Shown: one piece after another, positions 1 through 11,292 of the stretch | Position numbering within the stretch: the stretch's first letter is position 1 | Layout: the number at the start of each line of letters is the position of its first letter | Origin: Cordilura impudica | Lineage: Eukaryota > Arthropoda > Insecta > Diptera > Scathophagidae | Assembly (NCBI GenBank): GCA_963682025.1 | Contig: OY821520.1 | Coordinates: 83,915,465 to 83,979,464 of the forward strand | DNA length: 64,000 bases | Direction: 5' to 3' | Translations under genes and position numbers: made by a program | Notes under the pieces: generated by a model | Told to the model about the DNA's origin: nothing | Seen by the model: only the letters and a program-made list of their open reading frames with translations | Database searches by the model: none

Positions 1-660
1 TCTTCTATATTTTTTCTTGTTATATTTTATTTTTTTAATTATTTCAGTTTTTTATTTAAACTCTTTCTTTTAACTCATACTTTCTTTCTGTCTGTCTGTC
101 GTGGGTCAACCCCATTTCTCCTTATCCAATTGATCTGAAACTTGGCCCATAGTCTTGTTTGACTACAGATTAATTTTGGGGTAGTCACGCACAGCCACGC
201 ATAGTCACGCAACGCCGCGGAGTGATCTAAATGTCATTTCCCCTCATTCGATGGTCCATACATTTGCTGCGAAAAAACGATTAACTTTGACTTAGTCACG
301 CACACGCGTGATCACGAAGAGATTTAAAACGGATTTCCCTCATACAATCAATCTGAAACATGGTCGATATACTTGCTGTAAAGAATGATTAACTTAGACA
401 TAGTCACGCACAGTTACGCATAGTCACGCCCAGTCACGGAGTAATTTAAAACCCATTTCCCCTTATCCGATCGATCTGAAACTTGGCCGATAGATTTGCT
501 TCGACATAGTCACGCACAGTTACGCATAATCACGCCCAGTCACGGAGTGATTTAAACCCCATTTCCCCTCATGCAGTCAATCTGAAACGTGGTCCATAGG
601 CTTATTGTGACCAAAGATTAATTTTAAAATAGTCACGCACAGTCAGGGAGAGATTCAAAA
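1..660. repeat. Satellite-like tandem repeat (AGTCACGCACAG units)
   Basis: About four degenerate units of 110-140 bp follow one another. Each contains runs such as AGTCACGCACAG, GGAGTGATTTAAAACCC and ATCTGAAACTTGG. The array follows a short TTCTGTCTGTCTGTC microsatellite near position 90. The same unit, in reverse complement, occurs inside the inverted-repeat element at 25145-25835, next to a GACA microsatellite, so this array is probably the expanded interior of that element family. No coding potential is seen. Confidence 0.75.
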
Positions 661-800
661 CTCATATGCATAAGGAAAAAAAGAGTTTTAATAAAAACTT
701 TGTTTTTATGGGTTAGATTATTTAAAGTTATTTTATTTAATTTATTATTTAAATTACAATTTATTTATATATATATATGTATATTTTTTACACAATTTTT

Positions 801-1600
801 ATACCCTATACCACTATGTGGTTTGGGTATAATGACTTTGTGCTGCTGTTTGTAACAACCAAAAATATTTGACCTAGACCCATCTTTAATTATACCGATC
901 GAATCAGAATCACTTTCTGAGTTGATTTAACAATGTCCGTCCGTCCGTCCGTCCGTCCGTCCGTCCGTCCGTCCGTCTGTGTGTCCATGTAAAGCTTGTA
1001 ATCAAACTGCAGGTCGCAAATATGAATATATTTTGATGAAATTTGGTATATAAGCTTTTGTCGGCCATGGGATGAACGCTATTGAAATTGGTGAGAATCG
1101 GTCCATGTTCAGACCTAGCCCCCATACAAATTACCCATATGAAATCGACATAAATTGCCATAAGATCCAAATTGTCATATAGATCTTACTCAAATTGGGT
1201 TTGTATGCGTTCATTACATCCACTAATGAGTAGTCCAAAAATGATCCCTTTGACCCCATATAGAGCTGCTTCCCGATCTTCACTTAAATCTATTAAAAAA
1301 CAAAAATATTGCACTGATTCTTCTCAAATTTTGTTTGTACATATTTTTGCAAAATACAAGAGACTTTACCAAACATGATCAGGATCGGTCCATTTTTGGA
1401 CCTAGTCCCTTTATAGATATAGCATCCGATATGAACTTTTTCATATCTGCAGCCAAAAAAATTAATAAAAATCCCACTCAAATTTGGTTTTTGCTTTTTT
1501 TCAATGTCCAGTTAGTTGGGCCTAAGAGATAGGGTTTCTAAACGCATGGTATAGGGTATCGTATAGTCGGTCTAGACCGACTATAATTTTCTTACTTGTT
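801..1600 (+). mobile_element. HINE/DINE-1-like nonautonomous Helentron, copy A
   Basis: This is a complete copy of the commonest repeat in the window. It starts ATACCCTATACCAC directly after a T run. Further in are a (GTCC)n microsatellite and conserved blocks such as CAGGTCGCAAATATGAA and CTTCCCGATCTTCACTTAAA. Near the 3' end lies an inverted copy of the start (TGGTATAGGGTAT), then a perfect 24-bp palindrome with arm TATAGTCGGTCT, then CTTACTTGTT. Subterminal inverted repeats, an internal tetranucleotide repeat, a 3' stem-loop and insertion in T-rich DNA are the hallmarks of DINE-1/HINE elements, which are nonautonomous Helentrons. Short frames inside it are not genes. The family assignment is from architecture, not from a search. 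Confidence 0.85.
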
Positions 1601-2400
1601 TTTATTTAATTTACTATTTTATTTTATTTACTTATTTTATTTAGTTCATGTTTATTTTATTATATAATATTTTATTTTATTTCAAATTACTTAACTATTT
1701 TATTGTAATTTAATTTGTTATATTTTAATTCAAATTATATTATTTTTTAATTATATATTTTATTTTATCTATTTATGTATATTAGATTATTTATATTCAT
1801 ATATTTATTTTTATCAATTTTATTTATTTTATATATCTTATTTACTTTACTAATTTTATCAATTTCATTAATTTTATTCATTTTTTGTTTTTCTTTTTTT
1901 TGTGTTTTTTAAGAAAAAAGAAACACGTACATATATGTATTGTAGCATGCAATGTGTACTCATATAAAAACATACTTGCTTCAAATTTGCGTTAAGTTTT
2001 AGTTTGTTATATTCGTGAAGATTGCATAACTCTGTGCTTGGATCCTCATTGCATTGATTTCATAGCAAAGGTATATGAATTAAATTTTTACCAAACAAAC
2101 TATATACTACTTTTGGTGACTTTAAAAAACGCCAATGTTTTTTGCGTTTTTTAAAGTAAAAACATTTGATCTCTACCCTGATTAAGATCAAAATCAATAA
2201 CATTATATTTTTAATAAGATCAAAATCAATAATTTTATATTTTATTTAATTTTATTTTGCTTAATTCTTTAAGTATTATTTTCTTGTATTTCGTTTATTA
2301 AATTTTTTTATTTTATATTATTCATTTTATTTTATATATATTTTATTATATATATTTATTTTATTTATTTATATTATATATGTTATTTATTTTATATATT
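1601..2400. repeat. AT-rich low-complexity DNA
   Basis: Mostly TTTTATTT-like and TATATATT-like sequence. A short more complex patch at about 1915-2170 contains poly-A and poly-T runs, but no coding signal or recognisable element was seen. Confidence 0.6.
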
Positions 2401-2403
2401 TAA

Positions 2404-2815
2404 CTAGCTGAGTCCGGTCCGCGTTGCTGGCCCGAAGAAAACATCTGGATTTTATATTGCATCTAAATTTTAATACCGAGTGTTGGGCAAAAGTAAAGCA
2501 CGATTTAATATTTATTATGAATATGACTGAAAAAAAATACACGTTTTCTTGAATATTTTAACAGCAGCGCCACCTACAGGTGAAAAACTTTGTCAGCAAC
2601 TTTAGTTTTATGTACATAATATATGTTGCGAATTTGAGCTAAATTGGACCGTAAATAAATTTTTTGGGAAAATCTCGACCCCAGCGCCACCTATCGGGTA
2701 CAAAAAAAAAGTTATGCAAATCGGAGAACCGAAGGAACATATGGTATGAATACGAAGTCGCTAGCATTAGTGGTTCAACAGTTATTAGAGTACCAAATTA
2801 CGCACCAACGTTTTT
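2404..2815 (-). mobile_element. Probable Helitron 3' end fragment
   Basis: Read on the minus strand the fragment ends CGGACTCAGCTAG followed by TT. This fits a Helitron 3' terminus (GC-rich segment, CTAG, inserted before T). The interior has two AGCGCCACCTA motifs about 105 bp apart. No helicase sequence is left in it and the 5' end was not found, so this is a fragment and the assignment is moderate. Confidence 0.5.
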
Positions 2816-2819
2816 ATAT

Positions 2820-3343
2820 ATTAAGATTTATTTTTTTGTTCTTATATTTTTTTTAAATATTATTATTTATTTTCCTTATTTTATTTCATATAAAATATTT
2901 TTATTTGATTTTATATTATTTACATTTTATTTTATATTATTGTATTTTATTTCATATTTATTTAATTTTATTTTATTTTATCTTATTTTTTATTTTATTT
3001 TTTTTAATTCGTTTTATATTAATTTATTTTATATAATTTTCTTTTATTTTATTTTATTACATTATAATTTTATTTTATTTTAATTTAATTTATTTTCTTT
3101 TACATTACTTTTTTACTTTTTTTTAATTTTATTTTATTATATTTTATTTTATTTTATTTAATTTTATTTTATTACATTATTATTTTATTTTCTTTTATTT
3201 AATATTATTTTATTATATTTTTATTTTATTTAATTTTTTTATTTTATTTTATTTTATCTTATTTTAAATTATTGTATTTTATTTTATTTTATATTACTTT
3301 ATTTTGTTTTGTTTTATCATATTATATTTTATGTTATTTTATT
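2820..3343. repeat. T-rich simple-sequence array
   Basis: Degenerate (TTTTA)n and TTTAT repeats. Open frames here encode only Phe/Ile/Leu/Tyr runs and are composition artefacts. HINE copy B is inserted at the downstream edge. Confidence 0.8.
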
Positions 3344-4123
3344 ATACCCTATACCACTATGTGGTTTGGGTATAATGACTTTGTGCTGCTGTTTGTAACA
3401 ACCAAAAATATTTGACCTAGACCCATCTTTAATTATACCGATCGAATCAGAATCACTTTCTGAGTTGATTTAACAATGTCCGTCCGTCCGTCCGTCCGTC
3501 TGTGTGTCCATGTAAAGCTTGTAATCAAACTGCAGGTCGCAAATATGAATATATTTTGATGAAATTTGGTATATAAGCTTTTATCGGCCATGGGATGAAC
3601 GCTATTGAAATTGGTGAGAATCGGTCCATGTTCAGACCTAGCCCCCATACAAATTACCCATATGAAATCGACATAAATTGCCATAAGATCCAAATTGTCA
3701 TATAGATCTTACTCAAATTGGGTTTGTATGCGTTCATTACATCCACTAATGAGTAGTCCAAAAATGATCCCTTTGACCCCATATAGAGCTGCTTCCCGAT
3801 CTTCACTTAAATCTATTAAAAAACAAAAATATTGCACTGATTCTTCTCAAATTTTGTTTGTACATATTTTTGCAAAATACAAGAGACTTTACCAAACATG
3901 ATCAGGATCGGTCCATTTTTGGACCTAGTCCATTTATAGATATAGCATCCGATATGAACTTTTTCATATCTGCAGCCAAAAAAATTAATAAAAATCCCAC
4001 TCAAATTTGGTTTTTGCTTATTTTCAATGTCCAGTTAGTTGGGCCTAAGAGATAGGGTTTCTAAACGCATGGTATAGGGTATCGTATAGTCGGTCTAGAC
4101 CGACTATAATTTTCTTACTTGTT
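3344..4123 (+). mobile_element. HINE/DINE-1-like element, copy B
   Basis: A full-length copy, nearly identical to copy A at 801-1600. The main difference is the (GTCC)n length (a few units here, many in copy A); I see only a handful of substitutions besides. It has the same ATACCCTATACC start, the palindrome centred on TCTAGA and the CTTACTTGTT end. It lies inside a (TTTTA)n array, so target-site duplications cannot be told from the T-rich flanks. Confidence 0.85.
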
Positions 4124-4683
4124 TTATTTTGTTTTATTTTATTTTATCTTAAATTGTTTTATTTTATGTTATTTGATTTTATTTAATTTATTTTATTTCA
4201 TTTTAATTTCTTTTATTTATTTTTATTATTTTTTTAAGTTTAATTTATTTTATTTTATTTAATTTTTTTATTTTATTGTATTTATTTTATTTTATTTTAT
4301 TTTATTCTATTCTCTTTTATTTTATTTTATGTTATCTTAATTTATTTTATTTTAATATATTTTATTTTATTTTATTTTATTTTATTTTATCTTAATTTAT
4401 TTTATTTTAATATATTTTATTTTATTTGATTTTATTTTATTTTATTTTATTTTATTTCATTTTATTTTATTTCATTTTATTTTATTTTGTTTTGTTTTAT
4501 TTTATTTTATTTTATTTTATTTTATTTTATTTTATTTTATTTTATTTTATTTTATTTTATTTTATTTTATTTTATTTTATATTAATTTTATTTTACATTG
4601 TATTTTATTTTATTTTTTTTTTTTATTTTATTCTGTTTTATTTTATTTTATTTTACATTATTTGATTCTATTTTATTTTATAC
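4124..4683. repeat. (TTTTA)n pentanucleotide array
   Basis: A long, fairly pure TTTTA repeat, with its cleanest stretch around 4490-4580 and edges of TTTCA and TTTGT variants. No gene is present. Confidence 0.9.
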
Positions 4684-5480
4684 TATTAAGCCCTGTCGTG
4701 CTACGCTTACCGAGACTTATTAACAAGTACGTTTTCATAATCAATTTTTCGTACGAAGATTGTGTTGTACAATTAACAATTTTATTTTATTTATTTTATG
4801 TTTTTTAATTTCAATGCTTGCTGATATATAAATTTTTTTTTTTCATTCGGTGCAAAAATGATCAAATTCTTCGTCGTTCCTACTTTGGAGCAAGCTACAT
4901 ATAGCTGCACATGAGAAAAACATGGATTTTCAAAATTAAATCCAGCAACACTTAACGATTGGCCTTGAATTTAGAATATTAATTGCCAATTTTTTATTTA
5001 AGCGATTTTCGATTTTGGCGATTTTTGTTTTTCGCGATTTTCATTTTTGGTGATTTTTTATTTTGGCAATTCTTGAATTTGGCTAACCCATCCATATTTT
5101 TCACGACTACTCACATTGGTAATATATATATTTGTCAAAAGGTTCAATGCTGACGCTTTCATAAAATTTCATATTTTTAGTATGGGAGGTGCCGCGCTCA
5201 TATACATAATTTATGGGCTCACGCAAAATCCCAAGTCCTCAATATCACAGTACTCCAGTTATATGATACTGCTGGGAGTTGCCATGCCCACTGATCTGAT
5301 CCCGCCCATTTTTTTTTCGGACTACTCACACAATTTTGAAAAACTCTTCCTTTTTTTTTGTAGCCTATAGTTCCAGATACACAGTAAGATACAGTTAAAA
5401 CTTCAGGAAGATCGGTCCAATGATTTAGCCTCCTATAAATTACAAACAAACAAAGATGCATACTTTCGTTTTTATATAGA
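4684..5480 (-). mobile_element. Remnant of an autonomous Helitron/Helentron-like element
   Basis: This is the same repeat as 33450-35340. It holds a conserved block around 4700-4780, a minus-strand helicase C-terminus at 4842-4990, then noncoding sequence with GGGAGGTGCCGCGCTC and CGGACTACTCACA motifs, and ends near an ACAAACAAACAAAG run. The presumed 3' terminus lies at the left, where the minus strand reads through GACAGGGCTTAATAG. The copy is short and degenerate. Unlike its relative at 33450-35340 it has no HINE insertion, so it serves as the empty site for that insertion. Confidence 0.6.
4842..4990 (-). pseudogene. Pif1-like Helitron helicase, C-terminal remnant
   Basis: On the minus strand about 25 codons read HVQLYVACSKVG followed by TTKNLIIFAPNE. 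This matches the conserved end of the Helitron/Pif1 DNA helicase domain (QLYVACSRVG...NL...AP). Upstream codons are interrupted by stops, so only the last helicase motif survives. In a working element this enzyme unwinds DNA during rolling-circle transposition. The 34404-34475 relative keeps the same peptide with fewer changes. Confidence 0.7.
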
Positions 5481-5895
5481 TTATTTTAATTTTTTTATTT
5501 TATTTTCATTTATATTTCTTTATTTTGTATTATTTTAAATTATTTTATTTTTTATTCTATTTTACTAAATGTTATTTTATTAAATTTTATGTTATTTATT
5601 TATTTTATTAATTTTATTTATTTTACTTTTTATATTTAATTCAATTAATTTATTTTATTTTTTATGTCCTTTTGTCTTATTTCATTTCAATTCGTATTCT
5701 TTATATATATATATTTTATTTAATTTTTTATTCCATCTTTTTTTAATTTTTTTTTATTTTAATATTTTTTATATATTCTTTTTATCTTATTTTATTTTAA
5801 ATTATATTATTTTTTATTAAAATTATTTTTATATTATTTATAATTTATTTAATTTGATTTAATTATTTATATATTTTTTAATTTAATTTTATTTT
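5481..5895. repeat. T-rich low-complexity DNA
   Basis: Degenerate TTTTATTT, TATATATA and TTTAATTT sequence with no coding signal or recognised element. Confidence 0.7.
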
Positions 5896-8040
5896 CCCTG
5901 AACATACAAAAAATGGTGTCTGAATGAAAACTAGACTGTCATTGTGATTAATTTAAAATGTCGATAGTCTTGAAGTAAAACACTAGTTTAGAAGCTTATC
6001 TACTATAGATGGGCTAAAAACATTAACGATGTCAGTCATCGGCGATTTTGTCACTGCAAAATACTAAACAACTCTTTCATCTTTGTTAAGCCGTTGTTTC
6101 AATGCGTTACAAATGCAATGAAATTACTATACATAGTATATGTATGTACATAAATGTGGAGTAGAGTATGCAAATACCTAGCACCAAGCTAAACTAACAA
6201 TTTGACCGGAAATCCTTTCAAAAGAAAAAAAAAATAATAAAAAAATTCATAAAAGTATGTAAACATACCGGAGCATCTGGTTATGGTGACATTATTATCT
6301 AGTTATACATTTTTTTTGTACGTTACGTTTGAATAATTTTTTTTTATTATTACTTTTTGTTTAGTTTTTATTGTAATTTATCCATTTTCATAGATTACAG
6401 TAGAGTTTTTTTTCCAATTGGCGTCAAGTAATTGATACTTTGCCCCAATAACTACAACCATTCACTCTAGTGTTGGCAAAATTAGTTGCTTTTCAATAAT
6501 CGGTATCTTTTATTCAGTCGATACAACTACATCTAAATTTTTAAGATTTTGTTTCGATTTAAAAGCCATACATTTTTAAACCGTAAAGTTTGATTTCTTT
6601 TTTCTTTGCAATTAATAGTTAAATACAATTAATTTTACAATTGAATCGTTTTTCATTTTGATTATTAAAAAAAAAAATATACGTAATGCATAACTTTCAA
6701 GTTTCTAACAGCCAAAAGGAAAGAAAAGTTGTAGTTGGCTTTTTAAATCTTTTTGGTTCAAAAATACTCTACAGTCTTTTAAAACTGTTACGTTACACTA
6801 AAGTTGTGTTTAAGTTGCTCAAAAGCAGAACTCTAAACATGTCGATTTAGTGTTTCATTTAAAACCGAGTACCCACAATAAATGCAAAATCCAATCAGTA
6901 ACCAGTACCTGTATCAGCACTGGTTCACTTATAATTTTATATACGATTACATTTACATTAATACATGAGTACGCTTGATCGGTCAATTCTTGTAAATAGT
7001 AGTTTGGAATTGAATGGTACTTGTATAACACAACATATCATACAATATTTATTAAATTAGGTCAATAGACAGATATGCAGTCATTAATTGTAGGTTTATA
7101 TGTCCATATTATTAGTTAATGGGAATTGTTTTTCGCCATTAAATTGTAAATTGTATCAATGTTTATTTGTTTTCAAACAAAATATTGTTTTTACTGCAAA
7201 ATATGTCAAACATTATGAGTGCTTAAGGCAAAAAGTGAGAAATTAATTAAAGTCAAATTGTATTCGAATTGATTTTGACTTTTGAAATTTTGCAAAAAAA
7301 AAAAACATATTGGCTGGATAAAGTTCTTACATAATCTAAAAGAAAATTTTGAAAAAAAAAAAATCTTCAGAACTGTATCAACTGGTTTCATAACAAAATG
7401 TCTGGGTTACAACTCAGGTTATACAGTTGTTTCGGGTCGAGGCACCAACCTTCAGTACTTGGTAAACAGTTAAATATATATACCATAGATTCTCAGTATC
7501 TTGATTTTTGCAAATTTATATGAATTAAACTTTTACTTATGTGATACCTCCCTTCCTACATCTTCTTCACTACTAACACTGTGCATCAGATTAGCGTGCA
7601 AAGTCTTGCTATGTTTGGTCTTTATACGCTGGACGTATGCATAGGGTTAGTATAATATAGCCCTCAAAATGTTCGCAGCTGTGTGGGATCAATACAAATT
7701 TATGGCCACTTATACTTTTGTTTGTTGCCTAACACTAATCGTATGTGAAATAAAAATTGAAAATTGAATATATAAATTGGAGTAAATGTTCCCTTATGAA
7801 CTTTTATTGTTTGGCGACACCTAGTCAAATTGTCAAATTTACACATTCACAAATGCCAGTTCAACATAAATGTATCCTGCAATAACATTTGCATGAAACT
7901 TTCATCTCATTTCAATCAGTATTGTACAAACAAATAAAAACTCAAAACGCCCGGAAATGGGACTGTACTCCGGTTACAATTTTTGAATTGTTCTATTTAA
8001 TTTTACTTTTTTTTTGGAAAAATACCTTAAAAATAGTTCA
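5896..8040. other. Intergenic or intronic DNA without recognised gene
   Basis: AT-rich but not simple sequence. Both strands show only short frames (two overlapping opposite-strand frames at about 7206-7473 are composition shadows). I recognise no exon with splice sites, RNA gene or repeat family here. It may be unique noncoding DNA or old, eroded elements. Confidence 0.5.
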
Positions 8041-9173
8041 ATTTATAAATTAGTCAGTGATGTAGAATTATAAAAAAGGTACTTTTAAAAGAAATGGTAC
8101 TTTTTATTAAAATGTTTTTATAAAGAAAATGTACTTTTTTTTTTATTAAATATGCTTTTTATAGAAAGGGAACTTTTTTAAGAAAATGCTGTTTTATAAG
8201 AAAACATAAGAAAGGATATTTTTTTAAGAAAAGGTACTTTTTACTTTTTTAAAAAGTACTTTTTCGAGAAAAGGTCATTTTTAAGAGAGCATATTTAAAA
8301 AAAATTACTTTTTAAGAGTTTTCACTTTTTTTTTTAGAAAAGGTGACTTTTTAAGAAAAAGTACTTTTTGAAAAAGGTACTTTTTTAAGAAAACATAATT
8401 TTTAAGAAAAGACACTTAAAAAAAAAGAACTGTTTAAAAAAAGGACTTTTTAATAGAAAATAATTTTTAAGAAAAGATACTTTTTAAGAAAAAGTACTTT
8501 TTAAGAAGAGGTACCTTTTTAGGAGAACATAATTTTTAAGAAAAGGCACTTAAAAAAATATCTTTTTAAAAAAGGTACTTTTTTAAGAGAACATAATTTT
8601 TGAAGAATATACACTTTTTAAAAAAAGGTACCTTTTTAAAAAAAGGATTTTTTGTAAAAGGCACTTTTTAAGAAAACATAATTTTTAAGAAAAAACACTT
8701 AAAAAAGTAACTATTTAAAAAAGGTATTTTTTAATAGAAAATAATTTTTAAAAAAGATATTTTTTAAGAAAAAGTACTTTTAAAAAAAGGTACTTTTTAA
8801 AAAAAGGTACTTTTTAACAGAATAGAATTTTTAAGAAAATATACTTTTTAAGAAAAATTACTTCTTAAGAAAAGGTGCACTTTTAAAAAAATATATTTAA
8901 AAAAAAACACTTTTTAAGAAAAATATACTATTTTAAAAAAATATACTTTTTTAAGAAAGCGTACTTTTTAAGAAACGCAACTACTTTAAGGAAATGTAGT
9001 TTTTTAAGTATAGGTACTTTAATTTTAATTTTTTTAGATAAGATACTTTTTTAAAAAAGATTTTTTTAAGCTTACTTCTTAATGAGAGTTAAAGAAATGT
9101 GCTTTTTTTAATAAATGATACTTTTATGAAAAGGTACTAATTTAAGAGGAGGTTCATTTTTAAGAATGTGTAC

Positions 9174-9177
<4 letters not shown>
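8041..9177. repeat. GTAC-centred minisatellite (AAGAAAAGGTACTTTTT)
   Basis: Dozens of degenerate units of roughly 15-20 bp, with the theme AAGAAAAGGTACTTTTTA. Many units are palindromic around GTAC (AAAAGTACTTTT). Lengths of the A and T runs vary. Similar units reappear at 12300-12960, on the other side of the retrotransposon sequences. No coding capacity. Confidence 0.85.
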
Positions 9178-9204
<27 letters not shown>

Positions 9205-11292
9205 TGTTTTATTGAATTGCTATCACAACAAGAATAAATCTTATAAATAACAGTGATAGCAAGTAACATTTGTAATATTAACATTGAGTTACAGTAAATT
9301 TCGAGATTAATAAAAATAAAGTAAATTAATCATAAAAATTAACATAATAATGAACATAATAAAGTTGACATTTAACATAGATTCAAACAAAAAATTTTTT
9401 AAGTTCCTTTTTGAAAAGTAATGCGTTGCTTTGGATATATGATGGTAAATTGTTCCAAAGACACGTGGTGTAGTTGAAAAATTGTTTTGTAGACATTAGA
9501 TATTTGTATTTTTGTGATATCAAATTTCTTCCACGAGGCGATTGTGCAAAAATAATTTTGTTAAAAAGATATTCTGGGTTCTTCAGATAAATAATCTTAT
9601 GCATCATTAAAAGGCTTTTATATTTTAGTAAATCTTTAAAACTTGTATTATGTAACTGGTAAGAATATGATGATATACTATCTCGTCTACCTCTGTTGAA
9701 AACGTATCTGGCTATATTATTATATGTGACCTCGAGGCGATTAAAGTCAATAGTCTCGCAATTGGCAAATATTTCACACCCGTACAGTAGAACTGGTATT
9801 AAATAGGTTTTTGCCAAAAGCATTCTTATTTCAAACGGCGTCGATGATTGCACAGCCCACAAGTTTCTCAACATCCCATGAACTTTACCAGCTGATATAT
9901 TTATATGGTTAGACCAAGAAAGTTCAGCATTAAATGTGATTCCCAAGTTCAATGATGATTGAACAAAGTCGATTCTTGAGTTGTTAATATGTAGAAAAAT
10001 ATTGTCATTCAGTCTTTTTTTATTACTTCTTGAAATGAAAATACATTTTGATTTGTCAGGGTTTATAAATAAGCCATTTGTACATGCCCATTTATGTATA
10101 TTATCCAAGTCACTATTAATACAGTCAGGACAATGTTGAACATTTTCTATTCTGCTGCTTAGGTACAACTGTACGTCATCAGCATACATTTGTACGCCAC
10201 AGTAATTCAGAACATCAGGCAAATCGTTAATATACATACAGAAAAGCAATGGACCAAGAATAGACCCCTGAGGCACACCTCTGTCAACATCCGCTGCTTT
10301 AGAAGTCACTCCATTTAAAGAAACCACTTGTTTACGATTAATAAGGTAAGAGGAAATAAGTTTATTAGCCGAACTTGAGAAATTAAAGATTTTCTCGAGT
10401 TTAGTGAGTAGAATCGAGTGATCAACAGTATCGAAGGCCTTACTGTGATCTAAAAGCACAAGAAATGATACCATATTCTTATCCAGTTTTGATCTAATTT
10501 CTTCCACTACATCGATCAAAACCGTAATGCAGCTTCTGTCCTGTCTAAACCCAGATTGTCTATCCGTAAGGAGATGTTGATTCTTTAAATACTCATTCAT
10601 TTGCCCGTACATAAGATTTTCCATAACCTTGGATAGAAATGGTAGTATCGCAATAGGTCGGAAGTCGCTGTTATTCTTTGGAATAGGAATGATTTTTGCC
10701 TTTTTCCACATATCAGGAAAAATTGATTTTGTTAATATTGTATTAATTAAATACGTAAGAAATGGAAGAAGTTTAGGAACGACAATTTTTAAAAATCTTG
10801 GATTAATTTCATCTAAGCCCACAGCATTTGACTTAATTGATGTAATACTTTTAAGAACTTCAGATTGATCCACACATCGAAAATCAAAACAGTTCTCAAT
10901 AGGCACAGTATGAATTTTTTCGTACTCATTTTCAGTTGGTCTATTCACTTGGATTTCGACAAATTTTTTGTTTAACTTATCAACGTCCACATCAGAACCA
11001 ACAGTGCAAGGATTTATTTTCCCAATACCTATTTCACGGATCTCTTTCCATTTTCTCTTGCTATCAATAGCTGAAGAGAATTTCTGTCGATAATAATCGG
11101 ATTTTGCAATATATATGCAGTTTACAACTTCCTTTCTAATGGATTTGAACAATGAATGTAACTCAGGCGTTTTAAATTTCTTCCAACGTTTATATGCCAA
11201 ATCTCGTTTATCAATTAAACGTTTTATAATTGAAGTAAACCAAGGAGGCTGTATAGGTTTAAGTGTTCTTGTTTTTTGAAAAAATATTTTCT
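9178..11292 (-). mobile_element. 5'-truncated non-LTR retrotransposon (CR1/Jockey-like)
   Basis: The minus strand carries a reverse-transcriptase frame, about 200 bp of 3' UTR and then an (AAT)n tail (seen as ATTATT at 9178-9200 on the plus strand). The open frame continues in phase upstream of 11200, with LKPIQPPWFTS recognisable as the segment before the RT domain, and is then cut off by a TGA near 11303. The endonuclease half is absent, so this is a typical 5'-truncated insertion. It sits between two blocks of GTAC minisatellite. Confidence 0.9.
9383..11200 (-). CDS. Reverse transcriptase of non-LTR retrotransposon (5' partial ORF2)
   Basis: An uninterrupted 605-codon frame. The RT domain runs from about residue 165 to 420. 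It has FRPIAILP (180-187), motif A LLDHSKAFDTVDH with the first catalytic Asp near 251, the RGVPQGSILGPLLF block (307-320), INDLP (324-328) and the catalytic YADD (339-342). The C-terminal part holds the conserved LLAKTYLIPVLLYGCE and LWNNLP segments. In such elements the enzyme copies the RNA at a nicked target. The listed start is not a true initiator: the codon is TTG and the frame continues about 90 bp further upstream, which fits truncation of a longer ORF2. The N-terminal endonuclease domain is missing, so this copy cannot move alone. The absence of stops over 600 codons suggests a fairly recent insertion. The clade (CR1 or Jockey group) is inferred from motif style, such as YADDVQLY. 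Confidence 0.9.
   Translation of the reverse strand: MAYKRWKKFKTPELHSLFKSIRKEVVNCIYIAKSDYYRQKFSSAIDSKRKWKEIREIGIGKINPCTVGSDVDVDKLNKKFVEIQVNRPTENEYEKIHTVPIENCFDFRCVDQSEVLKSITSIKSNAVGLDEINPRFLKIVVPKLLPFLTYLINTILTKSIFPDMWKKAKIIPIPKNNSDFRPIAILPFLSKVMENLMYGQMNEYLKNQHLLTDRQSGFRQDRSCITVLIDVVEEIRSKLDKNMVSFLVLLDHSKAFDTVDHSILLTKLEKIFNFSSSANKLISSYLINRKQVVSLNGVTSKAADVDRGVPQGSILGPLLFCMYINDLPDVLNYCGVQMYADDVQLYLSSRIENVQHCPDCINSDLDNIHKWACTNGLFINPDKSKCIFISRSNKKRLNDNIFLHINNSRIDFVQSSLNLGITFNAELSWSNHINISAGKVHGMLRNLWAVQSSTPFEIRMLLAKTYLIPVLLYGCEIFANCETIDFNRLEVTYNNIARYVFNRGRRDSISSYSYQLHNTSFKDLLKYKSLLMMHKIIYLKNPEYLFNKIIFAQSPRGRNLISQKYKYLMSTKQFFNYTTCLWNNLPSYIQSNALLFKKELKKFFV

Noticed and set aside
921..976. GTCC repeats considered as a CRISPR-like or short direct-repeat array
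   Set aside because: A plain tetranucleotide microsatellite with no spacers, inside a known eukaryotic transposon architecture.
910..1170. A recurring ~86-codon minus-strand frame in HINE copies (also 3433-3693, 28802-29053, 40075-40302, 59637-59897) that looks conserved
   Set aside because: The copies are young repeats of one noncoding element. The N- or C-terminal part runs through the GTCC microsatellite, whose length changes between copies, and other frames of the same repeat are equally open.
4426..4665. Open frames of 79-140 codons in T-rich arrays (also 2664-3083, 39281-39613, 41803-42075, 42432-42644, 19364-19618)
   Set aside because: They encode only Phe/Leu/Ile/Tyr or similar runs dictated by TTTTA and TTTTCA repeats; stops are simply absent from the repeat unit.
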